In this document: positions 46,537-54,671 of the stretch, piece by piece
Layout of the letters: every line of letters starts with the position of its first letter
How positions within the stretch are numbered: position 1 is the stretch's first letter
Assembly: GCF_002197815.1 (NCBI RefSeq)
Contig: NZ_NIUB01000005.1
Coordinates: forward strand, 1-64,000
DNA: 64,000 bases
Source of the DNA: Pseudomonas oleovorans subsp. oleovorans
GTDB taxonomy: Bacteria; Pseudomonadota; Gammaproteobacteria; Pseudomonadales; Pseudomonadaceae
Reading direction: 5' to 3'
Position numbers and translations under genes: made by a program
The notes under the pieces: generated by a model
What the model saw: only the letters and a program-made list of their open reading frames with translations
The model's database searches: none
What the model was told of the DNA's origin: nothing

Positions 46537-46923
46537 CTACTCGCTGAGGCGATATGCCGAGCCACTGAACAGCGCGATGCGTGTGTCCCGGCTATCTGTC
46601 ACCAGCACCTGGTAATGGGCAATTTTTCTGGAGGCCCCCATTAGGGTCGCGGTAGCTGTCAGCACATCACCCTCGGCTTTGCTCATGTAGCGCACCTCGG
46701 CCTGGAGACCTATGTAAACTGCTGCCCCAGCATTACAGGCTGCAGCAAAGGCTATGTCGGCCAGCGAAAAGATCAGCCCACCATGAATACCGCCCAGCGC
46801 ATTGCGATGTTGCTCGCTGATAGATAGCCGGCACACAGACCGCTCGAAGCTGCTGAGCAGCGGCTCGACCCCGAGCAGCTTAGCGAAGTGATCCGGCGCA
46901 CCGGTACTGACTGCTTGCATCAT
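46537..46923 (-). CDS. PaaI-type hotdog thioesterase
   Basis: A hotdog-fold thioesterase of about 128 residues. The motif NALGGIHGGLIFSLADIAFAAACNA carries the HGG active-site region and the family aspartate, followed by YIGLQAEVRYMSKAEGDVLTATATL. Such enzymes hydrolyse aryl- or acyl-CoA thioesters. The ATG pair at 46923 and 46920 sits just behind GGAGG; a TTG at 46944 is less likely. Its stop overlaps a possible GTG start of the hydrolase by one base, and the regulator gene diverges from it, so the three form one small catabolic unit. Confidence 0.85.
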   Translation of the reverse strand: MMQAVSTGAPDHFAKLLGVEPLLSSFERSVCRLSISEQHRNALGGIHGGLIFSLADIAFAAACNAGAAVYIGLQAEVRYMSKAEGDVLTATATLMGASRKIAHYQVLVTDSRDTRIALFSGSAYRLSE

Positions 46924-47037
46924 CTGCCTCCAACCTTCCAGCAAGTACTACCCGAATATTTGCTAGCGTACTCTTTAGGTGTTGTGAGGTCGGTGTTCTA
47001 CTGGGACTATCGATAGCCTGATCGGGCCAAAGAATTT

Positions 47038-48014
47038 ATGAAAAAGGTGGCAATCCTGTCCTACGACGGCTGCTGGGCCATGGGCGTTTTCTCCGTAACG
47101 GACTTTTTCCGAATAGTCGCCCTGCTCGAACAGCACCTTGGCCTGGAGCAAAGCTATGCGGTTGAGGTGCTTTCCTGCGACGGCAATGAGGTCTATGCGG
47201 CCGGCGGCCACTTAATCCGGCCAGTGGCAGCAATCACCGACGTGAACGACTGCGATCTGCTGGTCATCCCCCCGATTGAAGGCGTGCGCCTTGCTTCAGG
47301 CTTCGTTCCCGAGCCACGCCTGCTCACCTGGCTGGCTGCTCAGCAACAAAGGGGCGCTCGCCTTTTGGCGATGACCACTGGGGTTTGTTTTGTGGCAGCC
47401 TCAGGCCTGGCCGAGCATCAGCTGCTGGCCACACATTGGGCTTATGTGCGGCAGCTGAAAAAGCAATATCCCGCCTACCGGTTTATCGCTCAGCAGTCTT
47501 GCTTGCAGGCCGGGGGCATCTGGAGCACAGGGACATTGAACGGTGGTTTCGACGCGCTTTTGGAGATCCTGGCCCAGGATCGAGGCGATCAATTCTCGCA
47601 GCTGTGTGCCACCCATCTGCTGGTATCAGCCCCCGAAAGACTCAACCCAATCTTACCCGGCCTCCGCAATCATGGTGACGAGGTCATCCTCAAGTTGCAG
47701 GACTGGATTGAATCTCACCATTCAGAGCCGCTGACCATCGAACGCATGAGCCGAAAGTAGGGATGGCGGAGCACACCCTGAAGCGCCGCTTCCAGCTTGC
47801 AACCACACTGTCGCCAAACCTCTACGTGCAGAAAGTTCGGATCGACAAGGCCAAGAAACTGCTTCTGGCCACCAGCCAGCCGGTCAAAACGATTGCGTAT
47901 GAGGTGGGCTACGAGAACGTCAGTTTTTTTGTGCGTCTATTCCGAACTCAAGTAGGACAGACCCCTGCAGAATGGCGAAAGTGCGAAGCCATAGTGGCCT
48001 CGTCATCGCGTTGA
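47038..48014 (+). pseudogene. GlxA-type AraC regulator, single-base frameshift
   Basis: The first frame (to 47760) gives a DJ-1/PfpI-like sensor domain (VAILSYDGCWAMGVFSVTDFFRI, LLAMTTGVCFVAASGLAEH, AGGIWSTGTLNGGFDALLEIL) and the start of an AraC helix-turn-helix, ending LTIERMSRK then TAG. The next frame carries straight on as GMAEHTLKRRFQLATTLSPNLYVQKVRIDKAKKLL and VGYENVSFFVRLFRTQVGQTPAEWRK. Adding one A near 47754-47756 would restore RKVGMAEH. So one base is missing, between the two helix-turn-helix motifs. The regulator of the divergent thioesterase-hydrolase unit is therefore probably inactive. Confidence 0.85.
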
Positions 48015-48120
48015 AGGGCTGCTTCGTCCTTGGTTAAGCAACTGTAAAGCGTCCATTCGATTCGAAAAAATCTCAGCCACACATTACTGCCATGACATCA
48101 GCACCAAGGAGGTTCGCCCC

Positions 48121-48396
48121 ATGTCATTGCAGTGTCCCCGCTGTCACTCCCCCAAAGTCGCGCCCTTCCATCACGCCATGAAAGTCGGCGCGGCCATCGG
48201 CACCGTGGGCAGTGTTGCGCGCGGCGTCAGCGCGGCCCTGGCAGGTGGTCAGGCTGGCGTCGCCGGCCCTGTCTAAAGCAGACGCCATTTCGGCGACCTG
48301 GCCGGCGACCTGGCCGGCGACCTGGCCGGCGTGGGTGGCTGTGCGCTGGGTGAGTCGCTCGACCGTCACGTCCTGGACCCTCGCCCCAGCGCCTAG
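48121..48396 (+). pseudogene. Small zinc-ribbon glycine-rich protein with internal stop
   Basis: The ATG at 48121, preceded by AAGGAGG, opens MSLQCPRCHSPKVAPFHHAMKVGAAIG, a CxxC zinc-ribbon start, and runs 51 codons to a TAA at 48274. The same frame then resumes without a shift as HFGDLAGDLAGDLAGVGGCALGESLDRHVLDP to 48396, which has the glycine-rich, GGCALGExLD tail I recall from small Pseudomonas proteins of this kind. So a nonsense codon seems to interrupt a 91-codon gene. Alternatively the 51-residue form is made alone. Function unknown. Confidence 0.6.
48292..48327 (+). repeat. Three tandem 12-bp repeats
   Basis: GGCGACCTGGCC occurs three times in a row, encoding GDLA three times, in the tail of the small zinc-ribbon gene. 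The repeat is in frame, so changes in copy number would not shift the reading frame. Confidence 0.8.
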
Positions 48397-48536
48397 CCGG
48401 TAATCGCCCAGTTTTGCCGCCCGCCCTTGCCCCCCCCCATCTGGCTGAAAGCCACGTCATTACTGGCCTGCAGCGCTTGCATCGACCTTTCCCCGGCTGC
48501 CGTTGGCCAGCGCAAGCAATCCGCTCGATTGACCGT

Positions 48537-48550
48537 ATTAACTAGTTAGT
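48537..48550. promoter_or_regulatory. TetR-type operator candidate upstream of aroQ
   Basis: ATTAACTAGTTAGT matches the palindrome ACTAACTAGTTAGT at 13 of 14 positions. It lies 56 bp before the aroQ start. Near-identical sites stand beside quiC (52792-52805) and before the TTT operon (56910-56923). The TetR-family regulator at 49974 is the likely binder, by inference. Confidence 0.6.
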
Positions 48551-48605
48551 ACATTTTCCCGGAACGACTTGTCGCCCGTTGCCACAACAACAAGAGATCG
48601 CCCCT

Positions 48606-49046
48606 ATGTCCCCCTGCATCCTGGTACTCAACGGCCCCAACCTGAACCTGCTCGGAACCCGCGAACCGGCCACTTATGGCCATGAAACCCTCGCCGACAT
48701 TTCCCGGCTTTGCGCCGATACCGCCGCCGAACACGGCTTGAAGATCGAGTTTCGCCAGACCAACCATGAGGGCGAACTGCTCGACTGGATTCATGCCGCG
48801 CGTGGGCGCTGCGCCGGCATCCTGATCAATCCGGCAGCCTGGACCCATACCTCGGTGGCCATCCGCGATGCCCTGGTAGCCAGCGAACTACCGGTCATCG
48901 AGGTGCATCTGTCCAACGTGCACAAGCGCGAACCGTTCCGTCATCACTCCTTCGTCTCGCCGATCGCCGTCGGCGTCATCTGCGGCCTCGGCAGCCAGGG
49001 CTATCGCCTTGGCCTGCAGTACTTCGCTCAATCGCTCAAGGGTTAA
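48606..49046 (+). CDS. aroQ: Type II 3-dehydroquinate dehydratase
   Basis: A 146-residue type II enzyme that interconverts 3-dehydroquinate and 3-dehydroshikimate. The N-terminal [17 protein letters not shown] contains the catalytic arginine and tyrosine, [37 protein letters not shown] the substrate loop, and [17 protein letters not shown] the histidine motif. It is followed four bases later by the shikimate/quinate dehydrogenase gene, and with quiC nearby a catabolic role (quinate or shikimate use) is more likely than biosynthesis. Start at 48606 gives the normal N-terminus. Confidence 0.95.
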   Translation: MSPCILVLNGPNLNLLGTREPATYGHETLADISRLCADTAAEHGLKIEFRQTNHEGELLDWIHAARGRCAGILINPAAWTHTSVAIRDALVASELPVIEVHLSNVHKREPFRHHSFVSPIAVGVICGLGSQGYRLGLQYFAQSLKG

Positions 49047-49050
49047 GACC

Positions 49051-49902
49051 ATGTCCTCCGTTACCAGCGGCATTCTCGCCGGCCTAATCGGCAAAGGCAT
49101 TCAGGCTTCTCGCACGCCCGCCATGCACGAACGCGAAGGCGATGCGCAGGGGCTGCGCTACCTCTACCGTCTGATCGACCTCGATCAGTTGGGCCTCGAC
49201 CTCGATGCGCTGCCGAGCCTGCTCGATGCGGCACAGCACATGGGCTTTACCGGTCTCAACATCACCTTCCCGGCCAAGCAGGCGATCATCCCGCTGCTCG
49301 ACGAGCTGTCGAGCGAGGCGCGCGGCATTGGCGCGGTGAACACCGTGGTACTCAAGGACGGCAAGCGTGTCGGCCACAACACCGACTGCCTGGGCTTCGC
49401 CGAGGGTTTGCGTCGCGGCCTGCCCAACGTGGCTCGCCGTCGCGTGGTGCAGATGGGGGCAGGCGGCGCAGGTGCAGCCGTGGCCCATGCCCTGCTCGCC
49501 GAAGGCGTCGAACGCCTGTGCATTTTCGAAGTGGAACCCGGCCGCGCCCAGGCCCTGGCGGACAATCTCAACGCTCACTTTGGCGCCGAACGTGCCATCG
49601 CCGGTGAAGACCTGGCAGGTGAAGTCGCCGCTGCCGACGGCCTGGTCAACACCACACCGGTGGGCATGGCCAAGCTGCCGGGCACACCGCTGCCGGTGGA
49701 GCTGCTGCATGCCGGGTTGTGGGTCGCCGAGATCATCTATTTTCCGCTGGAAACCGAACTGCTGCGCCACGCCCGCACCCTGGGCTGCCGCACCCTGGAT
49801 GGCGGCACCATGGCGGTGTTCCAGGCGGTCAAGGCGTTCGAACTGTTCAGCGGCCGCCCGGCCGATGCCGAACGCATGCAGGCACACTTCGCCAGTTTCT
49901 GA
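49051..49902 (+). CDS. Shikimate/quinate dehydrogenase family protein
   Basis: A 283-residue AroE-family dehydrogenase. Catalytic K76 lies in LNITFPAKQ and D112 in GHNTDCLGF, both as in the family. The dinucleotide loop QMGAGGAGAAVAHALLAEG is followed by CIFEVEPGRA, where a glutamate after the second strand usually favours NAD over NADP, as in catabolic quinate/shikimate dehydrogenases of the Corynebacterium type. The NITFPAKQ variant is also more like those than like biosynthetic AroE. It therefore probably oxidises shikimate or quinate to the dehydro form in the same pathway as AroQ and QuiC. Terminator follows directly. Confidence 0.9.
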   Translation: MSSVTSGILAGLIGKGIQASRTPAMHEREGDAQGLRYLYRLIDLDQLGLDLDALPSLLDAAQHMGFTGLNITFPAKQAIIPLLDELSSEARGIGAVNTVVLKDGKRVGHNTDCLGFAEGLRRGLPNVARRRVVQMGAGGAGAAVAHALLAEGVERLCIFEVEPGRAQALADNLNAHFGAERAIAGEDLAGEVAAADGLVNTTPVGMAKLPGTPLPVELLHAGLWVAEIIYFPLETELLRHARTLGCRTLDGGTMAVFQAVKAFELFSGRPADAERMQAHFASF

Positions 49903-49914
49903 GCGCACTCATGC

Positions 49915-49956
49915 AAAAAAGGGCCCTGGCAGCGACAACGCCGCCAGGGCCCTTTT
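49915..49956. terminator. Bidirectional intrinsic terminator
   Basis: GGGCCCTGGC (49921-49930) pairs with GCCAGGGCCC (49943-49952), with AAAAAA before and TTTT after, so it works for the plus-strand aroQ operon and the minus-strand TetR gene. Confidence 0.9.
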
Positions 49957-49973
49957 CATATCCGCACCGATCT

Positions 49974-50645
49974 TCAGCCCTGGATATAACGCAGCACCGC
50001 CTCGCAGATCATCGCCTTGTGCCGCTGCTTGACCTGCTCGTCGGGCAGATCGATCTGGAAGATCTCGCCAAAGGTGTGGCGGTTGGACACCCGATAAAAA
50101 CAGAACGAACTGATCAGCAGGTGCACATCGAGCACATCGATACCGGGGCGGAACACGCCCTCTTCCTCGCCGCGGCGCAGGGTCTTACCGAGGGTATCGA
50201 GCACCACGTTGCTCATCTGGCGAATGACCGGCGACTGCTTGACGTATTCGCCGTAGTGGATGTTCTCGATGCTGACGATGCGTACGAAGTCGACGTTGCG
50301 GTCATGATGATCGAAGGTGAACTCCACCAGCCGACGGATCGCCAGCACCGGTGGCAAGGAGGCCAGATCGAGGCGACTCTCGGTGCCGCGGATATCGCCG
50401 TAGAGCTTGACCAGTACCTCGAGATAGAGCTGTTCCTTGCTGCCGAAGTAGTAGTAGATCATCCGCTTCGAGGTCGCGGTGCGCTCGGCGATGGCGTCCA
50501 CACGGGCGCCGGAAAGGCCCTGCTGAACGAACTCCGTGATGGCGGCCTGGAGAATGCTCTCGCGAGTTTTCTCCGGATTGTTCTTACGTACCTTGCGCAC
50601 CACCTCGAGAGGTTGAGTGGCCAGGTTGGCAACGGCTTCGGTCAT
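49974..50645 (-). CDS. TetR-family regulator (QuiR-like)
   Basis: A 223-residue TetR-family regulator. The N-terminal helix-turn-helix is TRESILQAAITEFVQQGLSGARVDAIAERTATSKRMIYYYFGSKEQLYLEVL, and the C-terminal ligand domain is of the TetR_C type. The start MTEAVANLATQPLEVV at 50645 is chosen over a start 20 codons upstream. It lies between aroQ and quiC, convergent with the former, so control of quinate/shikimate genes is likely. The nearby palindromes at 48537, 52792 and 56910 are the candidate operators. Whether it represses or activates is not shown. Confidence 0.88.
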   Translation of the reverse strand: MTEAVANLATQPLEVVRKVRKNNPEKTRESILQAAITEFVQQGLSGARVDAIAERTATSKRMIYYYFGSKEQLYLEVLVKLYGDIRGTESRLDLASLPPVLAIRRLVEFTFDHHDRNVDFVRIVSIENIHYGEYVKQSPVIRQMSNVVLDTLGKTLRRGEEEGVFRPGIDVLDVHLLISSFCFYRVSNRHTFGEIFQIDLPDEQVKQRHKAMICEAVLRYIQG

Positions 50646-50731
50646 ACGGCAATGGTCTTTTTTATAGGTATTGGTGGAGCGGATTATGGCAGGCCGCAGC
50701 GGCAACCGGACAGGCTGCCACCTGCACCCAC

Positions 50732-52639
50732 TTATAACCGCGGACGCTTCAAGCCACCGCTGCGCGCCTTGGCCATGGCGGCCAGACGCACCGCGACGTT
50801 GGCCGCGCCATAGCCGACATAGCCGCCCTTGCGCTGAATGATTTCGAAGAAGAAGCGCTCCTCGAACGGCTCGGTGTAGACGTGGAACAACTCGCCGCCC
50901 TGAGCGTCGCGGTCGTAAAGCACGTTGTAGTAGGCCAACTCGCTCAAGAACTCATCGTCGAAATCGAAGCGCGCGGCCAGATCGTCATAGTAGTTCAGCG
51001 GAATTTCCAGTAACGGCACACCCGCTTCCTTGGCCCGCGCCACCTCGGCGAAGATGTCTTCGCAGGAGAAGGCGATGTGGTGCACGCCGGAGCCCTGATA
51101 GCTGGACAGGGCATGGGCAATGGCAGTGTTACGGTTCTCCGAGATGTTCAGCGGCAGGCGAATCGAGCTGCAGCGACTGCGAATCGCGCGGCTTTTCACC
51201 AGGCCGTAGGGGTCGGGCAGGACCACTTCGTCGTCAGCCTCGAAGTCCAGCAGGCTCTTGTAGAACAGCACCCAGCTGTCCAGCGAATCGGCCGGCAATG
51301 CCAGGGCCATGTGGTCGATACGTTGCAGGCTGCCCGTAGCCGTGGCGGCCGGGTTCAGGCTGAAGTCGGTGTCGTAGATGGTCTGGCCTTCACCAGCCTG
51401 CTCCACCAGATAAATCAGGCTGCCATCCGGAGCGCGTACGGCAGGCACCTCGCGCTCGTTCGGGCCGACCAGGCCACGATAGGGCTGGCCGCGATAATCG
51501 CAGGCACGCTGCAGCGCATCGGCACCATCTTTGACCCGCAATGCCGTGGCGCACAATGAAGGGCCGTGGGATGCGAAGAAGTTGTGCGCGAAAGAGTAAG
51601 GCTCGGCGTTGAGCACGATATTGATATCGCCCTGACGCAGCAGGCTGACATCCTTGGAACGGTGCTGACCGGCGTGAGCGAAACCCAGACGCTCCAGCCA
51701 ACCGGCTAGGCGTGCACCCACCGCCTCATCGACGGCGAACTCAAGGAACTCGATGCCAGCGTAGGGATGGGCCGCCGGCGGAGTGAACAGCACGCCCGGC
51801 TCGATCTGATGCCCCTCTTTCTCGAGACGCTTGTGGGTCTTTTCCTCGAGGTAGAGCAATGAGCGCAAGCCATCGGCCGCGTTCTGCCGCGGTGGTGCGG
51901 CGCGGAAGCCATCGTTGAAGATCTCCAGCGACAGCGGGCCGCGATAGCCAGTACGCAGGATCGGCGCGAGGAAACCGGCCAGGTCGAACTCGCCCTGCCC
52001 CGGGAAGCAGCGAAAATGGCGGCTCCACTCCAACACGTCCATCGCCAGGATCGGCGCGTCAGCCATTTGCACGAAGAAAATCTTGTCCCCGGGAATCTCG
52101 GCGATGGCGCTCGGGTCGCCCCTGAGCGACAGGGTATGGAAGCTGTCGAGGATCATCCCGACGGCCGAGTGATCGGCCTGGCGCACCAGGTTCCACACTT
52201 GCTGATAGGTGTTTACGTGACGCCCCCAGGCCAGCGCCTCATAGCCGATACGCAGGCCGCGTGCACCGGCGCGCTCACCCAGCAAACGCAGGTCGTCGAC
52301 AAGGATTTCTTCGTCGCCCAGCGAATCGGCGGCGACGTTACTGCACACCAGCACCAGGTCGGTGCCCAGTTCCTGCATCAGGTCGAACTTGCGCTCGGCG
52401 CGGTCGATGTTGCGCTGCAGACGATCACGGCGGCAGCCTTCAAAGTCGCGAAATGGCTGGAACAGGGTAATGGCGATGCCAAGGTCGGCGCAGCGCTTGC
52501 GAATCTCGGTAGGGCTGCCGTCGTAATAGAGGAGGTCGTTCTCGAAGATTTCCACACCGTCGAAACCGGCCGCGGCGATGGCTTCGAGTTTCTCTGGCAG
52601 GGTACCGCTGAGGGAAACGGTGGCAATTGAACGCTGCAT
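50732..52639 (-). CDS. quiC: 3-Dehydroshikimate dehydratase QuiC (fused type)
   Basis: A 635-residue two-domain protein. The N-terminal sugar-phosphate-isomerase-like domain (about 1-285) has the metal ligands of P. putida QuiC1 at the same numbers: E134 (GYEALAWG), D165 (ILDSFHTL), Q191 (FFVQMADA) and E239 (GPLSLEIF). It converts 3-dehydroshikimate to protocatechuate. The C-terminal half (about 290-635) is a VOC / 4-hydroxyphenylpyruvate-dioxygenase-like domain (RIDHMALALPADSLDSWVLFYKSLLDFEADDE, HHIAFSCEDIFAEV, FFEIIQRKGGYVGYGAAN). That domain is needed for stability in known fused QuiC and its own activity is unclear. The agreement in numbering supports the start at 52639. Confidence 0.95.
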   Translation of the reverse strand: MQRSIATVSLSGTLPEKLEAIAAAGFDGVEIFENDLLYYDGSPTEIRKRCADLGIAITLFQPFRDFEGCRRDRLQRNIDRAERKFDLMQELGTDLVLVCSNVAADSLGDEEILVDDLRLLGERAGARGLRIGYEALAWGRHVNTYQQVWNLVRQADHSAVGMILDSFHTLSLRGDPSAIAEIPGDKIFFVQMADAPILAMDVLEWSRHFRCFPGQGEFDLAGFLAPILRTGYRGPLSLEIFNDGFRAAPPRQNAADGLRSLLYLEEKTHKRLEKEGHQIEPGVLFTPPAAHPYAGIEFLEFAVDEAVGARLAGWLERLGFAHAGQHRSKDVSLLRQGDINIVLNAEPYSFAHNFFASHGPSLCATALRVKDGADALQRACDYRGQPYRGLVGPNEREVPAVRAPDGSLIYLVEQAGEGQTIYDTDFSLNPAATATGSLQRIDHMALALPADSLDSWVLFYKSLLDFEADDEVVLPDPYGLVKSRAIRSRCSSIRLPLNISENRNTAIAHALSSYQGSGVHHIAFSCEDIFAEVARAKEAGVPLLEIPLNYYDDLAARFDFDDEFLSELAYYNVLYDRDAQGGELFHVYTEPFEERFFFEIIQRKGGYVGYGAANVAVRLAAMAKARSGGLKRPRL

Positions 52640-52791
52640 AGACGGCTCCGGGCTAAGGCGGCGCCGTGGCGGGCAAAGTGAGGGAGGCAAGACGCGCTCA
52701 TGAGCCCTCACTCGGCCGGTTGGTCGGCGCTCATGGATTGTTCGTAGCCTGGATTATTGGCAGAGGCGGGAATATCGGCAATTCAAAATGG

Positions 52792-52805
52792 ACGAACTGG
52801 TTAGT
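52792..52805. promoter_or_regulatory. TetR-type operator candidate between quiC and DMT gene
   Basis: ACGAACTGGTTAGT matches ACTAACTAGTTAGT at 12 of 14 positions. It lies about 155 bp before the quiC start and overlaps the stop codon of the DMT transporter gene. Confidence 0.55.
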
Positions 52806-53715
52806 TTTCTGTTCGATTATCGAACACCCATGATTTCTGACGCCCTCGCCCATTCTGCCAGGCCGCCGCCAAACCACTGAGGCAGATGATGAAAATACCG
52901 ACCAGCGCGGTGCTGTCCGGCTGATGCTGGAACACCAACAAACCCAGCAGCCCGGCGAAGATGATCTGCCCATAGCCGAACGGAGCCAGCATCGCCGGCG
53001 CCGCGTAACGGAAGGAATGCGTCAGCAGCAAGTGTGCGGCCATGCCACAGCCCCCCAACGCCAGCATCATCAGCCCATGCGTGACGCTGGGTATCTGCCA
53101 GAAGAACGGCACCAGCAGGCTCATCACCAAGGTGTTGACCAGCCCGGCGAAGAAGTTGCTGGTGGTGGCGCTGTCCACGGTACTAAGGCGCCGAGTCAGT
53201 ATCTGATAGAGACTGAAGCACAGTGCAGCGCTCAGCGGTAACAGCACCGCCGGGGTGAACAGATCGCCACCGGGATGGACGATGATCATCACGCCGACAA
53301 AGCCAACGATCACCGCTACCCACTGCCCGCGGCTGACCTTCTCGCCCAGCAGCGGCACCGACAGGGCAGTCACCAGCAAGGGGGCGAGGAAGATCACCGA
53401 CGTTGCTTCAGCCAACGGCATGAACATCAGGCCCGTGGTGAACAGCAGGCTGACGCCAAGCAGGCTGAGTGCCCGCAACACCTGTAAACAGGGACGCTTG
53501 GTGCGAAGCACGCGCAAGCCCGACTGTGGCAGGAAGATGCCGGCCATCAACAGTGTATGCACGACGTAGCGTGCCCAGACGATCAGGATGATCGGATAGA
53601 AGCCTGACAGGTACTTGGAAATCGCATCGTGACTGGCGAACAGAAAGGTCGCCAGCACCATCAGCGCAATGCCCTTGAGTGGATGATTGACGCCGGATAG
53701 CGGTTTGGAGCTCAT
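52801..53715 (-). CDS. DMT-family (EamA) transporter
   Basis: A 304-residue inner-membrane protein with ten predicted helices and two EamA repeats (HPLKGIALMVLATFLFASHDAISKYLSG and later LFSLYQILTRRLSTVDSATTSNFFAGLV). Drug/metabolite transporters of this group move small organic molecules. Placed just upstream of quiC on the same strand, it may carry quinate, shikimate or a protocatechuate-like acid. The start at 53715 (MSSKPLSGVN) is chosen because ten codons before it do not look like a signal. The last codons carry the operator palindrome at 52810-52826. Confidence 0.87.
   Translation of the reverse strand: MSSKPLSGVNHPLKGIALMVLATFLFASHDAISKYLSGFYPIILIVWARYVVHTLLMAGIFLPQSGLRVLRTKRPCLQVLRALSLLGVSLLFTTGLMFMPLAEATSVIFLAPLLVTALSVPLLGEKVSRGQWVAVIVGFVGVMIIVHPGGDLFTPAVLLPLSAALCFSLYQILTRRLSTVDSATTSNFFAGLVNTLVMSLLVPFFWQIPSVTHGLMMLALGGCGMAAHLLLTHSFRYAAPAMLAPFGYGQIIFAGLLGLLVFQHQPDSTALVGIFIICLSGLAAAWQNGRGRQKSWVFDNRTEN
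52810..52826. promoter_or_regulatory. IclR-type palindrome inside the DMT 3' end
   Basis: TGTTCGATTATCGAACA is a perfect 17-bp palindrome around a central base. It resembles the binding sites of IclR-family regulators of protocatechuate genes (PcaR-type GTTCGATAATCGCAC, from memory). It overlaps the last codons of the DMT gene and lies 170 bp upstream of the quiC start. Confidence 0.65.
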
Positions 53716-53842
53716 GGGGTACTCGGGATGCGGCAAGCCGCGCAACCATAGATAGGTAGCTAACTATACAGACCGCCCTATCCTGCCGCCTATGACCCGC
53801 GTGACAGTATTCGACCCGCGGGTGACAGGCGGCATCGAGGCG

Positions 53843-54658
53843 CTACAAGCGCTCCAGCAGCCGCAGGGTCTTGTCCATGGCCATCTGCGCTCGCTCCAGC
53901 GCGCTAACGCCCTGTTCGAGCAGTTGCCGTGTAGGTATTTCCAGGCTCAGGGCAATACTCGGCGGCAGCGCACGCAGCAGACCGAGCAAGTCGCTGTCGC
54001 CATCACCGGGGAAACGCCGTTCGTTACGCGCCTGGCGCAAGATCTCGTCCATGTCATCCGGACGCGGGCCGTTGACATCACACAGTTGCGCGTAACGCAT
54101 ACGTTCGGCCGGCACCTGCGCCAGGTCCGCCAGGCTCGAACCCGAGCGATCGAAGTGGAAGGCATCGACCAGGATGCAGCCGTTGGGCCGGTTGGCCGCA
54201 TCGACGATGCGCTTGGCCTGGGTCAGGTCGCGCGCGTTGGTCCAGGGCATGAACTCCAGGTGCGGGAACAAGCCAAATGGCGCGGCCAGGTCACACACGG
54301 CTGCGAAATTGTCGGTCAGGCGCGCTTCGTCCGGGTCGTTTCCAGCGATCAATACGTCTGTAGCGCCAAACTCGGCGCCCACGTCGAAGATGGCCTCGAG
54401 GTCGCTGACCCGGGTATCGGGCTTCAGACGCAGAATCTCGATATCCGCCACCTTGATCCCGGTATCACGCAGGCACTTGAGCGTCTGCGCGCGTAATCCG
54501 GCGTCAGCCATCAATGGAAAGTGGTGCTCCTCGGCCGTGGCCGGCACCAGGCGCAGGCCTACATGGCTGTAGCCAGTGCGCGCGGCGATATCGACCATTT
54601 CCGGCGGTGAAACTTCGAGGACAGTGAGGGCAGCCAGGGACAGAATACGTTCGCTCAT
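53843..54658 (-). CDS. Sugar-phosphate isomerase/epimerase family protein
   Basis: A 271-residue TIM-barrel protein of the xylose-isomerase-like / AP endonuclease 2 family. Typical pieces are LAALTVLEVSPPEMVDIAARTGYSHVGLRL, GATDVLIAGNDPDEARLTDNF and PFGLFPHLEFMPWTNARDL, with the acidic and histidine ligands of the metal site in EFMPW, DAFHFDRSG and SLEIPT. The family includes myo-inosose and hydroxypyruvate isomerases, and the QuiC N-domain is distantly related. With the adjacent Gfo/Idh/MocA gene (13 bases upstream), it probably acts on a polyol or cyclic sugar-acid; the substrate is unknown. Confidence 0.85.
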   Translation of the reverse strand: MSERILSLAALTVLEVSPPEMVDIAARTGYSHVGLRLVPATAEEHHFPLMADAGLRAQTLKCLRDTGIKVADIEILRLKPDTRVSDLEAIFDVGAEFGATDVLIAGNDPDEARLTDNFAAVCDLAAPFGLFPHLEFMPWTNARDLTQAKRIVDAANRPNGCILVDAFHFDRSGSSLADLAQVPAERMRYAQLCDVNGPRPDDMDEILRQARNERRFPGDGDSDLLGLLRALPPSIALSLEIPTRQLLEQGVSALERAQMAMDKTLRLLERL

Positions 54659-54671
54659 GATGACTCGCTTA

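Noticed and set aside
48292-48327. Tandem repeats as a possible CRISPR
   Set aside because: The 12-bp units abut with no spacers and lie in a coding frame.
49719-50813. Plus-strand frame across the TetR gene and terminator
   Set aside because: It runs through an intrinsic terminator and is antisense to a clear TetR regulator.
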